Assembly (NCBI GenBank): GCA_035772405.1
Contig: JAYKKM010000142.1
Coordinates: 792,001-856,000, forward strand
Source: Chrysogorgia sp. JL179-B06
Lineage: Eukaryota > Cnidaria > Anthozoa > Scleralcyonacea > Chrysogorgiidae
Length of the DNA stretch: 64,000 bases
Reading direction: 5' to 3'
The notes under the pieces were generated by a model. The model was not told the origin of the DNA, did no database searches, and worked only from the letters and a program-made list of their open reading frames with translations. Position 1 is the stretch's first letter. Each line of letters starts with the position of its first letter. The translations under genes were made by a program, and so were the position numbers. Below, in pieces: positions 25,287-34,019 of this stretch.

Positions 25287-28200
25287 CGATGTGTCGCATG
25301 GTTTGAAATCTGTGAGACGTGTATCAGCTAGTAGGCTACAGAGTGAGGTGTCTGGACGTGGGGCTGCTGCGGGTGAGGATGTCGCTCGTAACGAGACTGT
25401 GTCAAGCAATATTGTGAGTGGTCCTGATATGAACTTTATTTCAAGTCACGAGTCGAGTAGAGCTCGTGGTTCGAAAAGGTCTAAGGACTTAGCTATATTA
25501 AATAATAAAACGACTCGTGTGAAAATGTCTGAGAGTAAACGTAACTCTATTATGGATGGTAATATCGCTCGTAGTGGTACACTATCGAGTGGTGGTGCAC
25601 GTGGTCCTGATATGGGTTCTGGTAACTTAGTTATACCGAATATTAAGATGAGTTTTCTAGAGAGGATGTCTAGCTATCTAGCTGATGCTAAAGTATTGGG
25701 GTATAAGTGGATGGACCTTATTAGAAGGGTATCTAGAGAGAACGTTATTAGTAGAGTCACCAGATTTAGGGAGGTCAAAGAAGTTCGAAAGGCTAGACGC
25801 GATCTTAGACGACATGTGAGGAGGTCACGACTAAGTCAGGAGGCCTCAGACAAAGAGTACAAGAGAATCAATAGTCTTATTGCTAAGATGAGACGTCCTA
25901 CTGTAGTACAAAGGAGAGTTGCTCTCAAAGGGTATACCAAGTCGTATAGTGTTAAGGTGGTCGAGAAAAAAGACCCACTAAAACAACTAGTCAGGACTAG
26001 AGGAGTAGTGGGCTCAACTTTACAGAAAGAGCTAGAGAGACTGAAAGGTTTTGAAGTTTTCAGAGACATTGAAGTGACTCTAGAGAAACAAATTGGTGAC
26101 AGGAAGTCTTTGTTTAAGACAGCCTTCTTCAATAGTGTGGTCAAAACAGTGGTTAGTAGTGTCGATATTAGTAGGACTACGAGACAAGCTAGTGAGGAGA
26201 TATTAAATCGTATAGCTGTGTGGTTGTCAGAAGGGTCTGGGTGGGTCGTAGATAGTGTTAATGATCACTATATTAATGTGGTAGTGTATAAGCCTCTTAA
26301 AGGATCGAGTTATATTGAGCTACCGGAAGAGTTGAGGAACGCGTCGAAAGGTTTGATTAATATAAAGAACAACGATGACAAGTGTTTCATGTGGTGCCAC
26401 GTGTTGCATAAGTGTCCTGTAGGAAAGGATCCACAGAGAGTGTCGAAGCATAAGAAGAACGTAGGTTCTGTCAACTATGAAGGAGTTAGATTTCCAGTGG
26501 ATACGAAACAGTACAAAAAGATTGAGAGGCAGAATGATATTAGCATCAGCGTGTTTGGGTATGAGGACAAGCAGCCATTCCCTATCTACGTTTCTGAGGA
26601 GAAGTGTGAGGATCATATGGACCTGCTGCTAATAACGAATGGTGTTAAACGACACTACGTGTACATCAAAGACTTTGGTAGGTTTATGTTCGGTCAGTCT
26701 AATCACAAGTGTCGCAAGAATATTTGTAGATACTGTCTTCAATGTTTTACTACCAATGAGGTTCTAGAGAATCATAAGGAGGTTTGTATGGTGGTAAATG
26801 GTAAGCAAGCGATCAAGATGCCAGTAGAAGAAGACAGCACTCTTGAGTATGAAAATTACCACAAACAATTAGAAGTACCGTTCGTAATATACGCAGACTT
26901 CGAGGCTATCACAAAGAAGGTCGACAACGTGACGCCACTCACAGGATCGTACACCAGTGAGTACCAAAGACATACGGACTGTGGGTATGGATACAAAGTA
27001 GTGTGCTGTTACGATGATAAATATAGTAAACCAGTGGAGATGTTTCGAGGTCCGAAAGCGGTTAAGAAGTTCATGAAAAAGATGTTAGAGGAGGTTAAAT
27101 ACTGCAAGAAAGTCAGAAAGGAGCATTTTAATAAGGACATGGTAATGACCATAGCTGACAAGGTTAACTTCAAGGAAGCGACTAAATGTCATATTTGTGA
27201 TAGGAAATATATACGTAGAAGCGTGAGAGTTAGAGATCATTGTCATGTCACTGGTAAGTATAGAGGTTCAGCACATCAGTTATGTAATAGGAACTACAGA
27301 CTGACTGACAAGATACCTGTCATATTCCATAATCTAAGAGGGTATGATAGTCACTTCATAATGCAAGAGATAGGCAAGATAGGTCAGAAAATCAACGTCA
27401 TACCAAATAATATGGAGAAATATATGGCATTCATGTTAGGTAAACATCTAGTGTTTCTAGATAGTTTCCAATTCATGAGCTCTAGTCTAGCCAACCTGGT
27501 GAACAACCTACCAAAGGAATGTCTCAAGTATACGTCTGAACTATTTCAAGGTGAGGAGCTAGAGTTGATGTCGCGAAAAGGTGTGTACCCATATGACTAT
27601 ATGGATAGTTTTGATAAGTTTAACGAACTTGAGTTGCCATCAAAGGAGAGTTTCTACAGCATCCTAAACGACGAGCATGTGTCAGACACAGACTACGAGC
27701 ACGCTCAAGAAGTGTGGAAGACAATGGGTGTGGAGAATATGGGTGAGTACCACGACCTATACCTAAAGTCTGACGTGTTACTACTGGCTGACGTGTTCGA
27801 GAATTTTAGAAGAACATGTAAACAGTACTACCAGTTAGATCCTTGTCATTACTTCACATCACCTGGACTATCGTGGGACGCTGCTCTAAAGATGACAGGA
27901 GTGGAACTAAAGTTAATGACTAACATTGATATGTTTCAGTTCATCGAGAAAGGAATGCGGGGTGGTGTCTCCTGCATAACACATAGGCACGGAGAAGCTA
28001 ATAACAAATACATGAAGGGGTATGATAGTAGTAAACCATCGAAACACATCGTATACCTAGATGCGAATAACCTTTACGGTTGGGCTATGTGTCAGTATCT
28101 ACCAACTGGTGGATTTGAGTGGGTCGAGGGTTTTGACATCAACAATCTAGATAAATATAGCAACGAATCAGACAAGGGGTTGATACTTGAGGTTGATTTA

Positions 28201-29319
28201 GAGTATCCAGAGGAGTTGCACAATCTTCACAACGACTATCCTTTAGCCCCTGAGAGGATGAAAGTAAGTAGTGATATGTTGTCAAACTATTGTAAGACGA
28301 TCCAAAACAAGTTTAAGATATCTGTAGGAGAGGTTGCAAAACTTATACCTAACCTAAGTGATAAGAGTAAGTACGTTACTCATTATAGAAACCTACAGTT
28401 ATACAAAAGTTTGGGAATGAAGGTTAAGAAGATACATAGAGTACTTCAGTTCGATCAGTCACCATGGCTCAAGCAATATATCGACTTTAACACAGTTAAG
28501 AGAACCCAAGCAAAGAATGACTTTGAGAAGGATTTCTTCAAGCTCATGAATAATAGTGTGTTTGGAAAGACTATGGAGAATCTACGAAAGCGTGTGAATG
28601 TGGAGTTAGTAACGGACAAGGAAAAACTGAAGAAACTAACGTCAAAACCAACCTTTGTTAGCAGTAAAATATTTGACAATAACTTGGTAGCAGTTCACAA
28701 GATCAAAGAGACACTAACTCTAAATAGACCAGCATACGTAGGTATGTGTATTCTAGACTTATCGAAGACATTGATGTACGACTTCCACTACAATAACATC
28801 AAAAAGGAGTATGGCAACAAAGCCAAACTACTATTCACAGACACGGATAGTTTAATGTATGAGATTAAGACGGAGGATGTGTACGAAGACATGTACGCTA
28901 ACAAAGAAATGTTCGACTTTAGTGGATATGATAAGTCATCTCCTTACTTCGACCTAACCAACAAGAAGGTTATTGGTAAAATGAAGGATGAGACATTAGG
29001 AGTCCCCATCGTTGAGTTCGTTGGTTTAAGGTCGAAAATGTATAGCTACATAAAAGAGGACGGAAAAGGTGGGAAGACTGCTAAGGGTATTAAGAAGAGT
29101 ACCATTAGAAACAATATAAGACACGACAACTATAAAAGTGTCCTGACAAATGGTGAGCAAATGTCTCACATAATTAAAACTATTCGCAGCAAGAGCCACC
29201 AACTAGGAAGCTATGAAATAAATAAGATATCCTTAAGTTGCTTTGACGACAAGCGACATATACTACCAGACGGTGTGTCTAGCTGTGCGTATGGACATTA
29301 CAAAATAGTCCAGAACTAG
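25153..29319 (+). CDS. Protein-primed family B DNA polymerase (Polinton)
   Basis: Replicates the Polinton by protein priming. The 1,388-residue frame has all expected motifs: exonuclease I YADFEAI (about residue 580), II NLRGYDSHF (about 725), III YLKSDVLLLADVFE (about 870); polymerase A YLDANNLYGWAM (about 967), B NNSVFGKTMEN (about 1,132), C FTDTDSLMYE (about 1,227) and the KMY motif (about 1,295). A C2H2-like finger (CRYCLQC..NHKEVC, about 520-545) and an endonuclease-VII-like zinc site (CHIC...DHCHVTGKYRG, about 678-705) are inserted, as in other Polintons. The first 170 residues are Ser/Arg/Gly-rich with a duplicated GPDM block. Because the first ATG is inside the terminal palindrome, the true start may be a later Met (for example residue 166). 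No break seen. Confidence 0.96.
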   Translation: MDSTYNCRANMWNPKTGKVLGSPEKLRHSNGKSSPLAPLSRLLIDDVSHGLKSVRRVSASRLQSEVSGRGAAAGEDVARNETVSSNIVSGPDMNFISSHESSRARGSKRSKDLAILNNKTTRVKMSESKRNSIMDGNIARSGTLSSGGARGPDMGSGNLVIPNIKMSFLERMSSYLADAKVLGYKWMDLIRRVSRENVISRVTRFREVKEVRKARRDLRRHVRRSRLSQEASDKEYKRINSLIAKMRRPTVVQRRVALKGYTKSYSVKVVEKKDPLKQLVRTRGVVGSTLQKELERLKGFEVFRDIEVTLEKQIGDRKSLFKTAFFNSVVKTVVSSVDISRTTRQASEEILNRIAVWLSEGSGWVVDSVNDHYINVVVYKPLKGSSYIELPEELRNASKGLINIKNNDDKCFMWCHVLHKCPVGKDPQRVSKHKKNVGSVNYEGVRFPVDTKQYKKIERQNDISISVFGYEDKQPFPIYVSEEKCEDHMDLLLITNGVKRHYVYIKDFGRFMFGQSNHKCRKNICRYCLQCFTTNEVLENHKEVCMVVNGKQAIKMPVEEDSTLEYENYHKQLEVPFVIYADFEAITKKVDNVTPLTGSYTSEYQRHTDCGYGYKVVCCYDDKYSKPVEMFRGPKAVKKFMKKMLEEVKYCKKVRKEHFNKDMVMTIADKVNFKEATKCHICDRKYIRRSVRVRDHCHVTGKYRGSAHQLCNRNYRLTDKIPVIFHNLRGYDSHFIMQEIGKIGQKINVIPNNMEKYMAFMLGKHLVFLDSFQFMSSSLANLVNNLPKECLKYTSELFQGEELELMSRKGVYPYDYMDSFDKFNELELPSKESFYSILNDEHVSDTDYEHAQEVWKTMGVENMGEYHDLYLKSDVLLLADVFENFRRTCKQYYQLDPCHYFTSPGLSWDAALKMTGVELKLMTNIDMFQFIEKGMRGGVSCITHRHGEANNKYMKGYDSSKPSKHIVYLDANNLYGWAMCQYLPTGGFEWVEGFDINNLDKYSNESDKGLILEVDLEYPEELHNLHNDYPLAPERMKVSSDMLSNYCKTIQNKFKISVGEVAKLIPNLSDKSKYVTHYRNLQLYKSLGMKVKKIHRVLQFDQSPWLKQYIDFNTVKRTQAKNDFEKDFFKLMNNSVFGKTMENLRKRVNVELVTDKEKLKKLTSKPTFVSSKIFDNNLVAVHKIKETLTLNRPAYVGMCILDLSKTLMYDFHYNNIKKEYGNKAKLLFTDTDSLMYEIKTEDVYEDMYANKEMFDFSGYDKSSPYFDLTNKKVIGKMKDETLGVPIVEFVGLRSKMYSYIKEDGKGGKTAKGIKKSTIRNNIRHDNYKSVLTNGEQMSHIIKTIRSKSHQLGSYEINKISLSCFDDKRHILPDGVSSCAYGHYKIVQN

Positions 29320-29495
29320 CTGTTTAAATTTCTAAAATGTTTTTTAGTCTTGATGTGTTTATATTTAGAGGTCACGTGGTATGACCGATCGCACGTCTCA
29401 CACACCCACTTATGAGTTCTCATCCACTCTTTGGTTTGAGCTCTGGATGCTATTAAAGCTTCTTCTTTTGTTTCGTAAATTCTTGGTCTTGCCAT
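29316..29495 (-). CDS. Small C2H2-like zinc-finger protein, 59 aa
   Basis: A short leftward gene starting MARPRIYETKEEAL. It ends in a single finger-like motif, CETCDRSYHV followed by KYKHIKTKKH (two Cys, then two His after about 12 residues), probably for nucleic-acid binding. Its ATG overlaps the stop of the upstream gene (TAATG) and its stop overlaps the polymerase stop tail to tail. This tight packing supports it despite the small size. Function otherwise unknown. Confidence 0.65.
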   Translation of the reverse strand: MARPRIYETKEEALIASRAQTKEWMRTHKWVCETCDRSYHVTSKYKHIKTKKHFRNLNS

Positions 29496-29923
29496 TATAT
29501 ATTACTATATATTTTATTTACCCACTCGTTGTAGTACGGATCTCCTCTCCCATCCCAACCTAGATCCTTGTATACTACACTATACAGGTTATACTCGAAT
29601 CGTACCTTAACCTTACCAGGTTTGAGGTCGTTAAGACTACCTCTCAACTCTATACCTCTTCTAGAGCATATTCTTATGACATAGAAAATATATTTCGATA
29701 TGTTCTTGACAATCAGTTTGTTTCTTTTAAGAGACCATATTATCTCTATAAAGTCACTGACAACTGTTGGTATGTCACTCTCGTTAACTAGTCCAGTCAA
29801 CATTCTATCTAGCCACTTACTATAACTATGAGCCGATTTCTTGTACATCCAAATGTTAGGTACAAAGTTTCTCACGCGTCCGTAGGTAGTCTCTCCACAT
29901 TTGTTACAACTAAAATACACCAT
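29495..29923 (-). CDS. Polinton protein with N-terminal CxxC, 142 aa
   Basis: Begins MVYFSCNKCGETTYGR. The CNKC pair could be half of a zinc ribbon. The rest is basic and aromatic (IIWSLKRNKLIVKNISKYIFY; a DLGWDGRGDPYYNEW segment near the end) with no family I recognise. It overlaps the upstream frame by 14 bp and is followed at once by the 59-aa finger gene, so these three are likely one transcription unit. No cysteine-protease motif is present. Confidence 0.7.
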   Translation of the reverse strand: MVYFSCNKCGETTYGRVRNFVPNIWMYKKSAHSYSKWLDRMLTGLVNESDIPTVVSDFIEIIWSLKRNKLIVKNISKYIFYVIRICSRRGIELRGSLNDLKPGKVKVRFEYNLYSVVYKDLGWDGRGDPYYNEWVNKIYSNI

Positions 29924-30122
29924 CTTCGATTTGGGTTCTGTGGTTACTACACTCGTAACAGTATGTGGTGTCGTGCCACTTTTTTGGTGTTGCGTCCTTA
30001 CTTCCGTTCTTGATCTCGTCCAATGTGTACCCTAATGTAGTACCACTCCAATTTTTTGATGTTTCAATCTCGTCTAATGTATACCCAGCATAGAACATTC
30101 TCATTGTACGTTCGTCAACCAT
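29910..30122 (-). CDS. Small Polinton protein with duplicated GYTLDEI motif
   Basis: 70 codons. AGYTLDEIETSKNWSGTT and LGYTLDEIKNGSK form an internal repeat of about 18 residues, and YCYECSNH near the end is a possible metal-binding remnant. It is preceded by CATATAGTATAGTAA, like other genes of this element. Function unknown. Confidence 0.55.
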   Translation of the reverse strand: MVDERTMRMFYAGYTLDEIETSKNWSGTTLGYTLDEIKNGSKDATPKKWHDTTYCYECSNHRTQIEDGVF

Positions 30123-30152
30123 CTAAGTTACTATACTATATGTATCTTTAGA

Positions 30153-30344
30153 CTATAGTGTAGTAACTTCGTGGTTGTCGGTTAGTATCTCCCACTCACA
30201 CTTTATTGTTGTGACCTGTTTTAGAGCGTCTGATAGTAGTTGTTCCAACTCTTCTATCTGACGAGTTTGGTAAGAGAGTGTCTCTGTCAAGTTACGCTTT
30301 TTATCAAATTCCATAGCCATCTCCTTCAAGGTTTTAGTGCTCAT
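30153..30344 (-). CDS. Small coiled-coil Polinton protein, 63 aa
   Basis: The sequence is hydrophilic and heptad-like (LSYQTRQIEELEQLLSDAL), predicting one coiled coil. No membrane segment. It starts 3 bp after the stop of the next upstream gene. Function unknown; a virion scaffold role would be inference. Confidence 0.6.
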   Translation of the reverse strand: MSTKTLKEMAMEFDKKRNLTETLSYQTRQIEELEQLLSDALKQVTTIKCEWEILTDNHEVTTL

Positions 30345-30346
30345 TT

Positions 30347-30763
30347 CTATAACACTCTATATATTAAGTAACCTAAAGGTAGTCCAACAACTCCAACGAA
30401 TACCGTTTGGTATTCTTTCATCTCATCTGAGGGTTTGTAATAGTCTGACAACTCAGGCTCTTTACTAAATGTCTTCCCATCATACTGTATCGTCAGTACT
30501 TGTCTTAGTTGGTCCAGAGCGTGGTTCGTGTCGTTTATGTCTGCGTTAGCATCTGACAACTGTTGTCTTAATTCCTGGACTTTGTCTCTCTGACGAATCT
30601 CGTTCTCGTAGAACTTTTCTTTCGCTCTTGCAAGACTTTCCAATGCTTTGTTGTGTCTCTTTATCTCTGTCTCGTAGCCTGTATGGTTTAGCTTGCTGAA
30701 TATAAATCCAGCTCCTGCGAATGCTATAGCGTTGAATAAACCACCTGCTATCACACTAGCCAT
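30347..30763 (-). CDS. Membrane-anchored coiled-coil protein, 138 aa
   Basis: An N-terminal hydrophobic segment (ASVIAGGLFNAIAFAGAGFIF), a long Lys/Glu/Gln-rich coiled coil (about residues 28-95) and a C-terminal hydrophobic segment (TVFVGVVGLPLGYLIYRVL) give a bridge-like layout. It belongs to the leftward block of small membrane genes, spaced 3-20 bp apart. A virion membrane or capsid-associated role is plausible but inferred. Confidence 0.7.
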   Translation of the reverse strand: MASVIAGGLFNAIAFAGAGFIFSKLNHTGYETEIKRHNKALESLARAKEKFYENEIRQRDKVQELRQQLSDANADINDTNHALDQLRQVLTIQYDGKTFSKEPELSDYYKPSDEMKEYQTVFVGVVGLPLGYLIYRVL

Positions 30764-30779
30764 TATGTATTACGTTAGA

Positions 30780-31013
30780 TTATTTTGAGAACGGGTCAAT
30801 AGGTAAGTATTTCTTGCTCTGCGCCCACTTAACGAGTAGCGTTGAAACGCCTACAGCAGTCGCTAACTTGAGGGTGCCCTTCACTGATTCAGGAGTGCCT
30901 AACGGTTCTTTTAGTACTTTCTTTGATGCCATGGATACGGCTACGGCTCCAGCAGTCACAAGGGCTGCGTCGTATAGCTCGTTCATCAGTTCTTTTCTGT
31001 CTATTGATGCCAT
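30780..31013 (-). CDS. Small hydrophobic Polinton protein, 77 aa
   Basis: Contains DAALVTAGAVAVSMASKKVL and TLKLATAVGVSTLLVKWAQ, two amphipathic to hydrophobic helices separated by a Pro/Gly loop. CGTATAATATATGG directly covers the start. Small virion membrane proteins of this kind are usual in Polintons and related viruses. No enzyme motif. Confidence 0.65.
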   Translation of the reverse strand: MASIDRKELMNELYDAALVTAGAVAVSMASKKVLKEPLGTPESVKGTLKLATAVGVSTLLVKWAQSKKYLPIDPFSK

Positions 31014-31030
31014 ATATTATACGACATGTT

Positions 31031-31330
31031 TTAATCGAGGCTGTCGAGTTTACGTGATGGTTTTATAACAACGGTCTTAGGCTCTTCGGTTACTACTTGT
31101 TTGTCTTGACTAATCGTGTAATACAGTGAGCCAGCGGCTATTACCACTCCAATAGTACCTATGATGTATCCGTAGTTAAAACTATCGTCCTCTTTTATCA
31201 CTCTCTCTCTCATTTTCCTCTCTTTGGCTGCTTTAGATATAGCAGCCAAGCGTTTGCCTGCCTCTACTCTCTTAGGGTCTTTGACCTTTGTTGTCGACGT
31301 TATAATAGGTACGTACTCACTGTCAGTCAT
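31031..31330 (-). CDS. Single-pass membrane protein, 99 aa
   Basis: A basic N-terminal half (KDPKRVEAGKRLAAISKAAK) is followed by one membrane segment (YGYIIGTIGVVIAAGSLYY) and a short polar tail. Same leftward block. The product probably sits with a basic face toward DNA or capsid; this is inference. Confidence 0.65.
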   Translation of the reverse strand: MTDSEYVPIITSTTKVKDPKRVEAGKRLAAISKAAKERKMRERVIKEDDSFNYGYIIGTIGVVIAAGSLYYTISQDKQVVTEEPKTVVIKPSRKLDSLD

Positions 31331-31388
31331 CTTATACTATACGTGGTGTCTTGTTACAGATGACCTCGCAGTCGTCTCACAGGTCGTC

Positions 31389-32195
31389 TCACAGATAGAG
31401 TATTCGATGAAAGTATCTTTGGTGATTAGACAGTGTGGTTTCACTCTTAAATCTCCTATTACAGTACTCGCACAGAACTCTAGGGTCTCTCATATATGTT
31501 TCTACGAAATGTATTATCTCGTGTTGGTCTGAGGATAGTAACGTGTTGTACCCTTGTGATCTTAGTCTCCTTAATACCCTCAACTGGTTATTCCTAATAA
31601 CCCCATTACCTTTCGGTGTTTTGAACTCTATAGCAAAACCGTTGTATCTCTTATGTAGTTGCGGAACTATCAAATCTGGTTGTCCACCACTATAACCCTT
31701 CTTCCATCCATCTATTCTTTTAGTAGATGTGTCTTGGTACTCGCCAAGTCCTGGGATGACTATTGTTGGATGGTACTCTCTAATGTACTTCACAATGTCG
31801 TAGTGTAAGTCTGTCTCATTCATTATCGATAACTGGTTGCATTGTATGTAAACACCTGTCTTTCTAATAGATGGTAGGACTTCTGTGAATACCCATTTTT
31901 GAAACTTCTTGGCTGACTTGAGTTTAGACGAGAAGACTAGAGAGTAAACTCCTGGCTCCGATATGAGTATCGTGTTTGGTTGCATGTTTAAAGGGGGGTC
32001 GGAACCAGACCCCCCTTTAAACACCTCTTGTTTTACCTTATATTCGTCGTCGACATAGGTCCTAATAGCCCATTTAGTATTTTCGTACCCTAATGCCTTA
32101 GCGACTTCTTTTCCATAGAACCAAATATTGTCTCCATCTTTAATAGTCGTGACTGACATGTCGTTATTTCTAAATATTTTAGTGATACTCATCAC
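31389..32195 (-). CDS. BRO-N / VRR-NUC nuclease / zinc-finger fusion
   Basis: 268 residues with three modules. Residues 1-110 match the BRO-N DNA-binding domain of large DNA viruses and phages (IWFYGKEVAKALGYEN, ISEPGVYSLVF, KWVFTEVLPSIRKTGVY). Residues about 125-235 fit a VRR-NUC/Holliday-junction-type PD-(D/E)XK nuclease (GGQPDLIVP, FAIEFKTPKGNG, then NQLRVLRRLRSQGY), with the catalytic Asp, Glu and Lys present. The C-terminus is one finger, CEYCNRRFKSETTLSNHQRYFH written here only by its C2H2 spacing. A likely role is branch resolution or regulation during Polinton replication. A GC-rich palindrome (31985-32022) is spliced in frame between the two halves of BRO-N, giving GGSGSDPPLN. Confidence 0.85.
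   Translation of the reverse strand: MMSITKIFRNNDMSVTTIKDGDNIWFYGKEVAKALGYENTKWAIRTYVDDEYKVKQEVFKGGSGSDPPLNMQPNTILISEPGVYSLVFSSKLKSAKKFQKWVFTEVLPSIRKTGVYIQCNQLSIMNETDLHYDIVKYIREYHPTIVIPGLGEYQDTSTKRIDGWKKGYSGGQPDLIVPQLHKRYNGFAIEFKTPKGNGVIRNNQLRVLRRLRSQGYNTLLSSDQHEIIHFVETYMRDPRVLCEYCNRRFKSETTLSNHQRYFHRILYL
31985..32022. repeat. In-frame GC-rich palindrome, copy 1
   Basis: TTTAAAGGGGGGTC, a short loop, then GACCCCCCTTTAAA. A near copy lies in the next gene at 32524-32562, in the same reading frame (…SDPPLN). Confidence 0.9.
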
Positions 32196-32472
32196 CTATA
32201 CCATACCATATGTTTTATTTCTATGTCTACACAACTCGTCGAAACAGGACCACCAGGTCCTGAATCGGGACCTCATGTGTAAACGACCCTTCTATCGATC
32301 ACAAACACACCACGAGTAGGGGGTCATATAGTGTATTAGTATTTTACTACTATTTGTACGCTACTAGGACATCTTAATTATCTGAGGTCCTGTTTCAGGA
32401 CTATTTTGACCAACCCCCCAAAACGGTGGGGTTGGTCAAAATGAGCTAATTGATGGTAATAATTCTGAGCAT
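32196..32472. other. Polinton intergenic region with hairpins
   Basis: A 15-bp stem hairpin (TTTTGACCAACCCC ... GGGGTTGGTCAAAA, 32406-32443) and shorter inverted motifs around AGGTCCTGAATCGGGACCT. It lies between two leftward genes and may serve 3'-end formation or replication. Function unproven. Confidence 0.6.
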
Positions 32473-33042
32473 CTACTCTTGGAACTTGTCGACTGACACA
32501 TCACTAGTTCTTACGTGTAGACTCGTGTTTAAAGGGGGGTCGGATTCGCGCCCCCCTTGTGTCTCGTATATTCTACTGTACCTTTTCACCATTCCGTTGA
32601 TTGGTGGACATAAGTCAGTCACATTATCGTCCAACACTTTAACGTCTGAGAGGAACATTGACTCATTGTAAGGAAGACCTCTAAGATACGATCTTAGTTG
32701 TGTCAGTATCTTTTTATAGCTAGTGTGTGCAAACTTACAATGCTCCACTCTACTCGTCAGATTGGATTTAGCCAAGTAGCCTTGGATGATCACACCAGGA
32801 CCACTAATACAAGCAATGATTAGAGGGTTAGCTGTTATCGATCCAGCTACAATCCCTACTGTCGTTAACCCTATGCTAGTCATGTTTAACGATAGTTTAA
32901 CTTTCTTCAACCTCTTGTATTTCCATTTGTAACAGGCTTCTAGTTTGTGGTAGTACGCGTACAAGCGTTTGAGCTCTAGCACCTCTTCCTTTGACATATC
33001 CTTTGATATGTGATTGAAAACAACAACTGACTTCTTCCTCAT
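32473..33042 (-). CDS. Polinton two-helix membrane protein, 189 aa
   Basis: An N-terminal charged helix (about residues 15-50) is followed by two adjacent hydrophobic stretches (SIGLTTVGIVAGSITANP and LIIACISGPGVIIQGYL, about 55-90), then a polar region. Near the C-terminus GGRESDPPLNTS is encoded by the second copy of the in-frame palindrome. The gene starts 6 bp after the stop of the upstream gene. No enzyme motif; role unknown. Confidence 0.7.
   Translation of the reverse strand: MRKKSVVVFNHISKDMSKEEVLELKRLYAYYHKLEACYKWKYKRLKKVKLSLNMTSIGLTTVGIVAGSITANPLIIACISGPGVIIQGYLAKSNLTSRVEHCKFAHTSYKKILTQLRSYLRGLPYNESMFLSDVKVLDDNVTDLCPPINGMVKRYSRIYETQGGRESDPPLNTSLHVRTSDVSVDKFQE
32524..32562. repeat. 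In-frame GC-rich palindrome, copy 2
   Basis: TTTAAAGGGGGGTCGGATTC then GCGCCCCCCTT. It has the same core and frame as the copy at 31985-32022, with diverged flanks. Confidence 0.85.
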
Positions 33043-33047
33043 ATATC

Positions 33048-34001
33048 TTAGCTCACATCATATTCCTTCATCATATCTCTACCAACTAATATTATGTCTC
33101 GGCTCGTCATGTAGCCAGAGACAATCCTAACACCGTAGAACTCTATCATAGACGGGTACTTATACGGTGCTAGTGGTACTCTTGGTCGATGAACTCCAAA
33201 GATCGTTACGTAAGGAGACCCTATCTCTTCATGATTAGCTGTGAAGTCTGAGTCTGTTGATCTTACGTTGTTCACCTTAACGTAGGAGTTACCCATCCGC
33301 CAATGTATTGATATCATATGTCTCTTGGTGATGTCGATGTTATTTGGGATTGTACACGTGTACTCCCTTACTGGAGAGCCACCACCATATGATAATTTAT
33401 CGTTTTCTCCTCCTTTGTATCCTATGTACTTGTCCCACGATCCATCATCGTTTGAGATAATTGCCTCCCAATCTATCGTAGAAACCCTCGTGACTAATCT
33501 CACTACCATAAAAACGGATATGTCACAGTATTGCATACGTGGACAGTTAAAATGCACTCCAGCTTCAAACGGAACTGGAGTTAGCTCAGGGGATAGGAAG
33601 CTATGACCGTTGTTAACACCAATAATAGGACCATACGTTGGATCGTATTGAACTAACATGTTCGTTTTATCTCTAATGGTTTTCACTTTATTTGTTCCAC
33701 TGTGGTACTCCACCATACTCACAGCATGGTTTGTGACGTTAAAATCAAATAGAACGTTATAGGACTGCGTTCTAAAGTATTGCGATAAGTATACAGACTC
33801 CAACACTTTTTTATTGATAGCATCCCAATCGTCTTCTGGATCTGCTACGTTTTTGAGTGCCCTGAACGCCATGTCTATATTCCCAGACATCCTCCCACCG
33901 CTAACGCTTAACTTAGGGTCACTGTCTAGATGTCTCTTCGCTCTTCTTAATATTTTGTCACTCTCGTAGTCTCTGTCCTCAAATCCATAACTTAGACTCA
34001 T
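33048..34001 (-). CDS. Putative fibre/attachment-type virion protein, 317 aa
   Basis: Residues about 35-70 (SGGRMSGNIDMAFRALKNVA, then DPEDDWDAINKKVLE) closely resemble the repeat of phage tail fibres (MSG.IDM...I.NV.DP...DA..K). Beyond it, an all-beta region of about 230 residues (NSYVKVNNVRSTDSDF, FYGVRIVSGYMT) looks like a concanavalin/laminin-G-type sandwich, judged only by eye. Together they suggest a surface fibre or spike of the Polinton particle. TATATGTTATAACATAATG lies directly at the start. Family membership needs a profile search; an alternative is a minor capsid protein. Confidence 0.6.
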   Translation of the reverse strand: MSLSYGFEDRDYESDKILRRAKRHLDSDPKLSVSGGRMSGNIDMAFRALKNVADPEDDWDAINKKVLESVYLSQYFRTQSYNVLFDFNVTNHAVSMVEYHSGTNKVKTIRDKTNMLVQYDPTYGPIIGVNNGHSFLSPELTPVPFEAGVHFNCPRMQYCDISVFMVVRLVTRVSTIDWEAIISNDDGSWDKYIGYKGGENDKLSYGGGSPVREYTCTIPNNIDITKRHMISIHWRMGNSYVKVNNVRSTDSDFTANHEEIGSPYVTIFGVHRPRVPLAPYKYPSMIEFYGVRIVSGYMTSRDIILVGRDMMKEYDVS

Positions 34002-34019
34002 TATGTTATAACATATATT

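Noticed and set aside
25836..26616. Minus-strand frames inside polB
   Set aside because: Shadows of the polymerase gene.
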